From JBBECJ01 sp963763325 (GTDB taxonomy: Bacteria; Chloroflexota; Chloroflexia; Thermomicrobiales; CFX8): a stretch of DNA of 64,000 nt. The notes under the pieces were generated by a model. That model ran no database searches. It was not told where the DNA came from and saw only the letters and a list, made by a program, of their open reading frames with translations. Shown piece after piece: positions 56,344 through 64,000 of this stretch. Location: positions 62,001 through 126,000 of the forward strand of contig CAVXOL010000001.1 in NCBI GenBank assembly GCA_963763325.1, written 5' to 3'. Every line of letters starts with the position of its first letter. The first letter of the stretch is position 1. Both the position numbers and the translations under genes were made by a program.

Positions 56344-58017
56344 TCACCATCCCCGCGCATCAAGCACATCCGCGCCAAGCCTCCGGAGCAGGACGCGGTA
56401 CGGATCGGGGTTGTCCGGGTGTAGCTCGAAGACGGCGCGTTCGAAGTACTGCGTCAGCAGGCCGGTTTCGGTGTCGACGTACGGCTGGCTGATCGGGTAG
56501 CCGAAGAGTGCCAGCGACTCGCGGAAGCTGATGCCAACGTCGCCGAGGTCAAGGCCCTGGCTACGCCAGTAGGCCATGAAGTCGGCGCAGGCCATCTGGC
56601 GCGTCTCACCGAACCAGACACAGTCACCACGAACGATGTCGTGCAGGATCGGCTGGAATGGTGTGGTCTCCAACAGCCCCCGCGCCAGCGCATCCTCGTA
56701 GCCGAGCCGGCCGAGCAGCACCTCGTACGGAGTCCCGGCGTTCTCGGGATGCCGCTCGAAGCGTTGGCGCTCGAAGAACTGAACCGTGTGCGTCTGGCCG
56801 GTATCGCGGCTGCGCTCCTCGTATTCCTCGGTCATCGGGTAGCCGAACACTGGCAACCCGCCGTTGGCTTCCCAGTAGGTACGGAACTGCCAGCCGAGGT
56901 AGTGGCCGGTTTCGGGGTAGTAGACCACCTCTGGGATCGTCACCTCTGCATCAGGCCGGCGGCCACTCGGCAGCAGGTCGGAGAGCGGCGCGGCGTGGAT
57001 GTCGTGCGGATACTCGTCGTCCGGGAAAGGCAACCCGCCGTGTTCCCAGGTGAGCCAGCCGTTTGCCAGATGCGGAGACAGCGCAAAGCGATTGCCGGTT
57101 GCGACGGTAAAGCTCGCGCCAGTTGAGAGATCATGGGCCCGCAGATCAGCGCCGTCCGACGCGTCCGTTCCGCCACCTTTCGGAGCGGTCCAGACGATGT
57201 AGCGCCCATCGATGGCGACATCCCGTGTCATGGCAGCGACCGTCGTCGTCGATCCGGCCACCAGGTCAACCGCGACAATTCCAGTGCCATCGACGGCATA
57301 GACGAGGGTCGACCCGGCCAGGTCGAAATCGGACAGCAGGCCAAGCCCCTCGGCGACAACCTGTGGCGGTCCGTCCGTATCAAGGTTCTGGATCCAGAGC
57401 CGATAGCCCAACGATGCCTCAAGGTCATCGTCTTGCCAAACCGTCGCCCAGGCAACGAAGGGCCGGGAAACGACCGGGTACATCATCATTGTGGACTCAG
57501 CAGCAGCGTCCGCGGTGTAGATCGTGAACGGCTCGGACATCTCGCCGAGGTCGCGTGCCTGGATCTGCCAGCGTTCGCCGTCCGATGCATGCCAGACGAC
57601 GAGCGTCCCGGAGATGACTGGATAGGTCTCGTCGTCGGCCGACGTCGCAACCTCATAGACGTGATCGGACGGCAAGACGCGAGCGTAGATGTTGCGGTCA
57701 CACGGTTCTTGACAGCCCGGCTCAGTCGCCGACCAGACGACGGCGCTCCGTTCGAGATCGTAGCCACGCAGCGGTACTGGCCCGCCGGTGACCGAGACTG
57801 TCTCGTGCGAGAAGAGCCGCGTTGCGAGCAGTTCCGGGGACGGATCGTCGTATGGAGAACTCGCCCAGACGACCCACTCGCCATCAGTGACCGGCCCAAC
57901 GCCATCCTCGGCCAGCAAGGTCGGCAGATGCGTCGCGCCAACCGACACGGACCACCCTGCTGAAGCCAGCATCAGCAATCCAACCGCCAAAGCCGAAACC
58001 CCGCCCGCCATCGCCAT
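56344..58017 (-). CDS. Secreted beta-propeller-like protein with Thermomicrobia C-terminal repeats
   Basis: 557 residues. Signal peptide (ALAVGLLMLASAGWSVSVGA). Residues about 40-350 carry WD/TolB-like propeller strands (GEWVVWAS, SGTLVVWHASDG, GSTLVYAVDGTG, DGRYIVWTAP). The C-terminal ~190 residues have two copies of the class-typical unit: 'FGYPMTEEYEERS' / 'FFERQRFERHPENAGTPYEV' and 'FGYPISQPYVD' / 'YFERAVFELHPDNPDPYRV'. Extracellular; function unknown. Follows pepF on the same strand. Confidence 0.85.
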   Translation of the reverse strand: MAMAGGVSALAVGLLMLASAGWSVSVGATHLPTLLAEDGVGPVTDGEWVVWASSPYDDPSPELLATRLFSHETVSVTGGPVPLRGYDLERSAVVWSATEPGCQEPCDRNIYARVLPSDHVYEVATSADDETYPVISGTLVVWHASDGERWQIQARDLGEMSEPFTIYTADAAAESTMMMYPVVSRPFVAWATVWQDDDLEASLGYRLWIQNLDTDGPPQVVAEGLGLLSDFDLAGSTLVYAVDGTGIVAVDLVAGSTTTVAAMTRDVAIDGRYIVWTAPKGGGTDASDGADLRAHDLSTGASFTVATGNRFALSPHLANGWLTWEHGGLPFPDDEYPHDIHAAPLSDLLPSGRRPDAEVTIPEVVYYPETGHYLGWQFRTYWEANGGLPVFGYPMTEEYEERSRDTGQTHTVQFFERQRFERHPENAGTPYEVLLGRLGYEDALARGLLETTPFQPILHDIVRGDCVWFGETRQMACADFMAYWRSQGLDLGDVGISFRESLALFGYPISQPYVDTETGLLTQYFERAVFELHPDNPDPYRVLLRRLGADVLDARGW

Positions 58018-58127
58018 ACCTTCCGCTGATCTCTCAGCTATCTGCGATCAAGAGACACCGTGATGACGCCCTCGGCTCCCGCACAACCGGGATTGAAACA
58101 GGGCCGACCTCAGACCGACCCTGCCAT

Positions 58128-58148
58128 CGATTCCCGATTCCCGGTTCC
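58128..58148. repeat. Short heptamer array (CGATTCC-type) after pepF
   Basis: Three heptads cgattcc, cgattcc, cggttcc, ten bases beyond the pepF stop in its direction of transcription. Confidence 0.7.
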
Positions 58149-58158
58149 GATCGCCGCG

Positions 58159-59988
58159 TCACGCTCCGATGATCTGCTCCAACCGGTCGACGTAGCCGGC
58201 CAGGATGTCGAAGGCGGCCTGGATCGGCTCCGGCGTGCGCATGTCGATACCAGCCTTGCGAAGGGCATCGACCGGGTACTCGGCGCTGCCGGTCTTGAGG
58301 AAGTCGATGTAGCGGGCCGCCGCCTCTGGCCCTTCCGCGCGAATCTGCTGGGCGAGCTGGGCGGCGGCTGAGATACCGGTCGCGTACTGGAAGACGTAGT
58401 ACGGGGTGAACAGATGCGGGAAGCGCGCCCAGATGATTCCCATCCGCTCGCGGTCGACCTCGACGGCGTCGCCGTAGGCTTCCGCGTAGAGGTCGGCCAT
58501 CGTCTCGATCATGCTGTCAGCGGTCAGCGCCTCACCGCGCTCGACCTTCTCGTGACAGTCCAGCTCGAAGCGCGCCAGCGTCGGCATCGTGAACAGGTAG
58601 CGCAGGTTGTTGCCCATCCGCTCCTCGATGACAGTGATGAGGAAGTTCGGGTCAGTCTCGGTTTCGAGCAGGTGCGCGCCCATCAGCGCCTGATTCAGGT
58701 TACTGGCAACCTCGGCGACGAACATGCTGTAGTCGGAGTAGATCGTCGGCTGGGTCTGCCAGGTGTAGAACGAGTGCAGCGAGTGGCCCAGCTCGTGGGT
58801 CAGCGTGCTGACCGAGTTGAGGTCGTCCTGCCAGCTCATCATGATGAACGGGTGCGTGCCCGGCACACCTGACGAGAACGCGCCGCCGACCTTGCCGGCG
58901 TTCGGCATCCGGTCCACCCAGCGCTGCTCGATCCCCTGCTGGACGTAACCGACGTACTCGTTGCCCAGCGGCGCCAGCGACGCGGCAATCAGTTCGACAC
59001 CCTCGTCGAAGGTGATCGTGCGCTGCGGCGGGCGACCCACCGCCTGGAGTGGTCCCTCGGTGATGTCCCAACCATGCGCCTTCTCGATCCCCAGCAACTT
59101 CGCGCGCGCCTTGAAGTAGCGCTGCCAGGTCGGGAAGTTCTTGCGGACGGTCTCGATCAGGTTGTGGAACACCTCAAGCGGTATCGCATTCGGCGCGAGC
59201 GCTGCTTCGAGGGTTGAGTCGTAGTTGTGAGTGCTGGCGTAGAGCACATCGCGCTTCACGGCGCCGGCGTAGTTGGCGGCAAAGGTGTTCTTCAGCGACA
59301 GGTAGGCGTCTGAGGATGTCTCCCAGGCCGCCTGGCGGACAGAGCGGTCGGCGCTGTGCAGGTAGCGGTCGTAGTTACCCTGTCCAAGCTCGACCTCGTT
59401 TCCGTCCTCGTCCTCGATCGTCCCGAGCTTGAGGTCGGCGTCGGCGATGGCCGTGTGGATCGACTCGAACTGGTTGGTCGCGTCGGACGCCATCGCCAGC
59501 ACCTGCTCGACCTCGGCCGAGCGGACGTGCGCTCGCCGTCGTTCGAGCGTATCCAGGTAGTGGGCATATTCAGCCAACCCAGCCTCTTCAGACTGAAGTC
59601 GCGCCAACGCCTGCGAGTCCAGCGCTAGGATTTCCGGCTCGTAGAACGAGGCGGCAGCCAAGGCATTCGCGAACAGCCCTGAAGCGCGGTCACTCATCGC
59701 CAGCGACTCGGCATTGGTGGCATCCTCGGCAACGCGCAGACCGGCGTACATCCCGATTCTATACACCTCCAGCAGGAGTTCGTCGCGCAGCTTCAAGCCG
59801 GCCAGCAACAGCGCGCCAGACTCCCCCAGCTTGCCGCGATACTGTTCAAGTTCGGTCAACCGGCTGCTGGCGGCTGCAAACGCCGAATCCCAGTCAGCAG
59901 TCGTCGAGAAGACGCTCTCGACATCCCAGGTGTCCTCTTGCGCCAGATCAGCGCGCTTCGGCAACGTCGTCGTTCCCTCGTCCATCAT
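58159..59988 (-). CDS. pepF: Oligoendopeptidase F
   Basis: 609 residues, M3-family zinc metallopeptidase of the cytoplasm, cleaving short peptides. Zinc motif LTHELGHSLHSF (HExxH) lies near residue 390, with the third ligand in the downstream MFVAEVASNLNQ glutamate. The M3 N-terminal helical domain (DTWDVESVFSTTADWDSAF) and C-terminal PYYVFQYATGISAAAQLA are normal. The ATG at 59988 is preceded by a ctggggga stretch. Confidence 0.95.
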   Translation of the reverse strand: MMDEGTTTLPKRADLAQEDTWDVESVFSTTADWDSAFAAASSRLTELEQYRGKLGESGALLLAGLKLRDELLLEVYRIGMYAGLRVAEDATNAESLAMSDRASGLFANALAAASFYEPEILALDSQALARLQSEEAGLAEYAHYLDTLERRRAHVRSAEVEQVLAMASDATNQFESIHTAIADADLKLGTIEDEDGNEVELGQGNYDRYLHSADRSVRQAAWETSSDAYLSLKNTFAANYAGAVKRDVLYASTHNYDSTLEAALAPNAIPLEVFHNLIETVRKNFPTWQRYFKARAKLLGIEKAHGWDITEGPLQAVGRPPQRTITFDEGVELIAASLAPLGNEYVGYVQQGIEQRWVDRMPNAGKVGGAFSSGVPGTHPFIMMSWQDDLNSVSTLTHELGHSLHSFYTWQTQPTIYSDYSMFVAEVASNLNQALMGAHLLETETDPNFLITVIEERMGNNLRYLFTMPTLARFELDCHEKVERGEALTADSMIETMADLYAEAYGDAVEVDRERMGIIWARFPHLFTPYYVFQYATGISAAAQLAQQIRAEGPEAAARYIDFLKTGSAEYPVDALRKAGIDMRTPEPIQAAFDILAGYVDRLEQIIGA

Positions 59989-60109
59989 TCCCCCAGTTTC
60001 ATCGCAAGCCACAACTGTCGATCACGAGGATTCACGATTCTTGCGAGAGGCGCAACCTGTACGACGGGACGAGGCATGAAGCCCGAGGGCCAAGCACGTT
60101 GCTCGCCCC

Positions 60110-62225
60110 TCAGGCCCCTTGTCTGATCACATTCGCCGCGACCTCGGTGCAACGTCGCCAGCGCCAGTCTTCGGAAAGATCGACATGCCAGAGGCGTTCG
60201 GGGTCGAGCTGGTCGGCATCGGCGAGTGCGTCAAGCGCTTCGGCGCAGTTGCCCTGGGCGGCCTGAATCAGAGCCAGCAGGGCGTGAGCGCGTGCTCTCT
60301 CTCGTTTGAGGCGAAAGAGCGTGGACGCGCGGGTTGCGTCGATCAGGGCAGCGTCGTAGTTGCCGATCGTCAATTCCAGCAGCGCCCGCTCGAAGGTTGG
60401 TCCGGCCCGATACGACGGCGCATCCATAGCGGCGATCGTCCGCGTCAACTGCTCGCGGTGGCTGGCGAACGCTTCCAGCTCGCCCTGGACGGTCGAAAGG
60501 CCGATCGTCGCCTGGTCGGTGATCTGCTGGCTCGGATTGAGCATCAAGGCACGATTGAAGTCGGCTTCGGCCGGCGTGTACTCAGCGTAGCGGAGCAGTG
60601 CGTTGGCACGGGCGATGAAGGCACGAGCGCGAGCATCGCGGTCATCTTCTGCGGCAGCAGCGGCATGCTCCCACGACTCCAACGCCTCGAAGACCGACCC
60701 TTCCGAGAGCAGCTGGTTGCCGAGATTCATCAGCGCCAGGAAGGCTGCCTCACCGCTAACGCCGAGTGATGCCGCCTCCCGCAACGCCTGACGGGCCGGG
60801 GACGACTGACCGGTAGCGAGGTAGATCGCGCCGAGGTCGGCCAGGATGCTGGTCCGCAGGTCGTCATCGCCGAGATGCCCTGCCAGCGAGGAGGCCGCTT
60901 CCAGATCGTCGATCGCGCCATCAAGGTCGCCCAGTTCCGAACGAAGCGAGCCGCGTTGGACGAGCAGATGCAAGCGTCCCTCATCGTCGTCTTCGTTCAG
61001 CAGCAGTGTCTCAGCACGGTCGAGCGCCTCGCGCCGGTTTCCGAGTGACGCCAGCAGCGCCGCGGCGGCCATCGTCGCCCGTGCATGCTCGTCGGGATCG
61101 TCTGTCAGATCCAGCGCCGCCTCAATATCGGCCAGGGCGGACGCATGTTGTCCCATTTCGCGGCGTGAGAGGCCGCGTAGCCGAAGCGCTCTGGCGCGAT
61201 CGGCACGCTCGGAACAGAGTGTCAGCGCGGCCGACAGCTCGTCGATCGCCAGCCCGTAGAGTCCGGTCGCTGCCAGCGTCGTGCCGAGCTCCAGCCGGGC
61301 GCGGCCGTGACGCTCGCCAGCGGGGACGACCTCAGTGGCGGCGCGTAACGCATCGAGCGAACCCTGGAGATCATCCCGCTCGCGGGCGACGATACCAGCC
61401 AGGAGCAGCGCGTCGAAGGCGATCGATGGGTGCGCTACCGCCGTTGTCAGCCAGCGATCGCTCGAGCTCCGCTGAGGCTTCAGCCAACCTGCCGGTCTCG
61501 CGCAGGACCACGGCTCGGTTGTAGCGCGCAGCGGCACGTTCGAGCGGGTGCGTCAGGAGCGCCAGTGCCTGGTCATAGGCCATGAGCGCCTGCCCCTGGT
61601 CACCGGCGAAGCCGTAGGTGGTCCCAATCTGTACGAGCACTCTTGCACGAAGGGGTGACGGAACCTCTTGCGGCAGGCCCAGCAACAGGTCGAGCGCCTG
61701 CTGCACTTCACCTGTCTGGCGCAGCGCCATTGCCAGATCGAGCGTCACGTCGACGAGCTGTTCCTGGTCGCCGGGCGTGTCACCGAACCGAACGAGCACG
61801 ACATGGGCATCGCGCAACAGTTCGATTGCCTCTGCAAGATCGCCGTGGTCGCGCTCGATCCGCCCAAGCAGATGCTCGGCGGCAGCGCGCCGATTGAGGT
61901 TCTCAAACAGATCGCGCGCTGTCAGAAGGTCGAGCCTCGCCGCATCGATATCACCGCTGAACTCTGCTGCCTCGGCTCGTGCCAGCAGCGCTTCGGCCTG
62001 CTGGTCCGGTTCGTCGGTGCCTGTCACCGCGAGCGTTAAGGACGCCAACGCCTGAACCGGGTCACCAAGCGCCAGCAGCAACCGGCCACGCAGGAGCAGG
62101 AAGCCAGATCGCTCGTACGGACCGGCAGCGTTGATAGCGGCATCAATCAGCGCCAGTGCGCCGTCAACATCTCCGGCATCGAGGGCGGCGACGATCCGCG
62201 GGCCAAGGGGATCGCTATCGCTCAC
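60110..62225 (-). CDS. TPR-repeat protein (frameshifted)
   Basis: About 705 residues almost entirely of tetratricopeptide-like helical pairs (ALALIDAAINAAGP, ARAEAAEFSGDIDAARLDLL, ALADIEAALDLTDDPDEHAR and many more). The GTG at 62225 overlaps the stop of the upstream secreted-protein gene by 4 bases. The first frame ends after SLADNGG; skipping one base at about 61440 continues VAHPSIAFDALLLAGIVAR and on to a natural stop at 60110. A scaffold or protein-protein interaction role is likely. Confidence 0.8.
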
Positions 62226-63835
62226 TGGGACGGGATCGGGACGTGATAGGCACCACCATTGCCTGCGGCTGAAAAGACAACCGATCCGTCGCCACCGGCG
62301 GCGTAGTTCACGTCGTTGGAAATCGCCACGAAACCGGCCTCACTGGACGTCTCGATCATCAGCGAGCCGTTGGTACCGGCCGGAATCTCGTCGATGAATG
62401 GCAGGTAGACGAAACTACTGCCACCAGCCGGCAGCCTGATGGCAAGGGGGAGATCCAACAGTTCCATTCCTGCCCGGCTTCGCACGCGCAGGAAGACGTT
62501 CTGTTCGTTGATCGGATCGAGGTTTACGATGCTGACACCAGAGTTGTCATTCAGTCCGTTCGGTGGGTCTTCTTTGAAGACGATCGGTATCCCGGCTTCG
62601 TGCTGTGGAACCCCGCCGGCAAGGTACGACAGGGCTTCTGATGTCTCGTACTTCACCTCGTCGATGGCAGCAACGATCGGCACGTTGCTCAGGATCGTCG
62701 CACTCCCGACGAATCCTTCCTGATCAACAGTGCCAGGGGTGTAGATGTACTGCATGCTCCGCGCACCGATGACGATCGATTCCTCGCGGAGCATTGCGCC
62801 ATCGGTCGGGAAGTACTGTAATGTCACGATGGCCGGCTGGTCGGTAGCGTTGGCCATCGTGATGCCGGTGTTCCAACCGTTGTAGGCAGTGAAGAGCAGT
62901 GGCGCGGCGACACGGTAGCTGCCCGCGACCACGCTGCCATCGGCGGCGACGGCGACGTTGGTAATCGCCATCATCGCGCCAGGCTTGACCCGCTGGGCGA
63001 CAACACCGATGTCCTCGCTGACCGTAATTCGCGCGAAACCAACGAACTCGCTACCGAGCGATGCCAGCGCATCGATCGTCCACACCTCGGTGAATCCAAG
63101 TTGTCGCTCCAGCGTCAGGGTAGCGCCATCCGCGCCGGCGGTGTTCCCGCTGGGATAGATTTCGACCGTCACACTGGTTCCCACCTGCGCGAAGTTCGTG
63201 ACGCGAATCAGGGTGTTCCAGTCTGAATTCGTCTGCACGATCGGCAGATACCAGGCCGACGACTCGGACGCTCGCGCCGCCGCCAGGTCGGTCTCGCTGA
63301 GCCCGGTGTAGCCTGTCACGACCTGGCTGCCGTCCGACCACGGCGTCCGACGCACGTTCGGCGTGTACTGCTTCAGGCTGACCGTGATCTCGCAGGTCGC
63401 CTCGATCCGAACGGGACTGCCGGGGGACGGGACTCTCATACTCGACGCGGAAATCGAGCGCGATTCACGTTCCGTCAACGACAGACCTGCCGTCAACTTC
63501 CAGCCAATCTCGCCCGTTACATCATCCGGACCGACGACGAACACCTCGAACGCGCAAAACTCATCGCTGCGGTTCTGGATCGAGACGAGTCCGTACCACG
63601 GCCCCTGGCCACCAATGATCTCGCCATTTGGCACCCACGGGATATATCCACTATGAATCTCGTCGGTTTGCGCTTGGGCAACTGGTGCGAGTACCGGCAG
63701 CAGCCCGGACAGCCCGATCAGGATCGCCAGGCTGAGTTGAAGTCTACCCGCCGTCCGGAAGCGACGACGAACGCCACTCATCGACTCACTACTACGCATC
63801 GAGCCGGCCCCAATCGGGCCATTTGCGTGCGTCAT
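62222..63835 (-). CDS. Secreted beta-sandwich protein of unknown function
   Basis: 537 residues. A long n-region then a signal peptide (LAILIGLSGLLPVLAPVAQAQ). Tandem beta domains follow: WYGLVSIQNRSDEFCAFEVF, STWNTLIRV-type strands (SDWNTLIRVTNFAQVGTSV), GWNTGITMANATDQPAIVTL and SGVSIVNLDPINEQNVFL, each resembling 'FxxxIxVxNxxxxxaxVxV' Ig-like modules common in Chloroflexota secreted proteins. Translationally coupled to the TPR gene. The ATG at 63835 follows ggag. Confidence 0.82.
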   Translation of the reverse strand: MTHANGPIGAGSMRSSESMSGVRRRFRTAGRLQLSLAILIGLSGLLPVLAPVAQAQTDEIHSGYIPWVPNGEIIGGQGPWYGLVSIQNRSDEFCAFEVFVVGPDDVTGEIGWKLTAGLSLTERESRSISASSMRVPSPGSPVRIEATCEITVSLKQYTPNVRRTPWSDGSQVVTGYTGLSETDLAAARASESSAWYLPIVQTNSDWNTLIRVTNFAQVGTSVTVEIYPSGNTAGADGATLTLERQLGFTEVWTIDALASLGSEFVGFARITVSEDIGVVAQRVKPGAMMAITNVAVAADGSVVAGSYRVAAPLLFTAYNGWNTGITMANATDQPAIVTLQYFPTDGAMLREESIVIGARSMQYIYTPGTVDQEGFVGSATILSNVPIVAAIDEVKYETSEALSYLAGGVPQHEAGIPIVFKEDPPNGLNDNSGVSIVNLDPINEQNVFLRVRSRAGMELLDLPLAIRLPAGGSSFVYLPFIDEIPAGTNGSLMIETSSEAGFVAISNDVNYAAGGDGSVVFSAAGNGGAYHVPIPSQ

Positions 63836-63940
63836 TGCCACATCTCCGACCTCACCTCGCTGGCGGCGTCTGGTTACGTCGTCTGTTGGCCGCGCGGTTG
63901 TCCGATGGGCAAGGATACCCGCGCTCGCGGCTACTCGCCA

Positions 63941-64000
63941 CCACGCGCGGCGCGCGCTTCGGCCCGCTCGAGGGCATCCAGCAGGCTGCGGTTCTGCATT
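63941..64000 (-). CDS. C-terminal end of a gene running off the window
   Basis: On the minus strand the last 60 bases read LLDALERAEARAARGGE and stop at a TAG (63943-63941). The composition is coding-like (Ala/Arg/Glu-rich helix) but only about 19 residues are visible, so no product can be named. Confidence 0.4.

Noticed and set aside
1..64000. tRNA or rRNA genes
   Set aside because: No cloverleaf with a GTTCRANYC T-arm or rRNA-like stretch was seen; a tRNAscan run would settle this.

Overview
The window looks like chromosomal DNA of a GC-rich, probably thermophile-related bacterium of the Chloroflexota, most likely class Thermomicrobia (Sphaerobacter/Thermomicrobium relatives). The evidence is the secreted proteins carrying the 'FFERQRFE..HPEN' and 'GYPITEAFWA..' wording typical of that class, a deazaflavin (F420)-type nitroreductase, a DUF1385 protein, TadE/TadG-like pseudopilins, a MalT-like LuxR ATPase and HYR/CSLREA/HAF-type surface proteins. 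This is recognition by reading. No database search was run.

Layout. 1-6.7 kb: the 3' part of a large LuxR ATPase regulator, then a 1258-residue secreted HAF-repeat protein. 6.7-11.5 kb (minus strand): thiL, a GT4 glycosyltransferase coupled to an MFS permease, and a HicB-DinB fusion. 11.6-19.9 kb is an eroded accessory zone: two small overlapping hypothetical genes, an intact MFS transporter, a broken Ig-repeat surface protein, a degenerate MNT/HepT toxin-antitoxin pair, a DinB gene and a second broken MNT gene. 20-36.5 kb is mostly housekeeping: Ski2-like helicase, nitroreductase, secreted protein, mtnA with a CMD-family protein, GNAT, DUF1385, DUF4188, a NarL-type two-component system divergent from a membrane protein, DUF389 and gcvPB. 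36.6-41.6 kb: three Tad-like pseudopilin genes in an operon, flanked by small genes including two paralogues and a sigma-region-4-like protein. 41.6-50.4 kb: M14 carboxypeptidase, PLP D-amino-acid lyase/racemase-like gene, TetR and MMPL exporter, Gfo/Idh/MocA oxidoreductase, PspC protein, purN. 50.4-53 kb: a RusA-like nuclease, a retron and an HTH regulator. 53.4-64 kb: CSLREA beta-helix protein, MazG-like pyrophosphohydrolase, a secreted propeller-like protein, pepF, and a TPR protein coupled to a secreted protein.

The most notable system is a complete, apparently undescribed retron at about 50.78-52.23 kb on the minus strand. A reverse transcriptase with the retron-specific NAxxH and VTG motifs and a YADD active site is preceded by an inverted-repeat-bounded msr-msd RNA with a UAGC branch-point context, and by a near-consensus promoter with a 17-bp spacer. 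No known effector gene is obvious beside it.

Two window-wide patterns matter to any reader. First, short heptanucleotide arrays (GGGAATC-, GCGTGAC- and GGGACGA-type), often as inverted pairs, sit at gene ends and in places encode protein tails. They resemble the STRR heptamers of cyanobacteria. Second, many genes carry single-base indels that break otherwise conserved reading frames. Some clusters are dense enough to be real gene decay, but isolated ones may be consensus errors. Coordinates of frameshifted genes below are given for the reconstructed gene.
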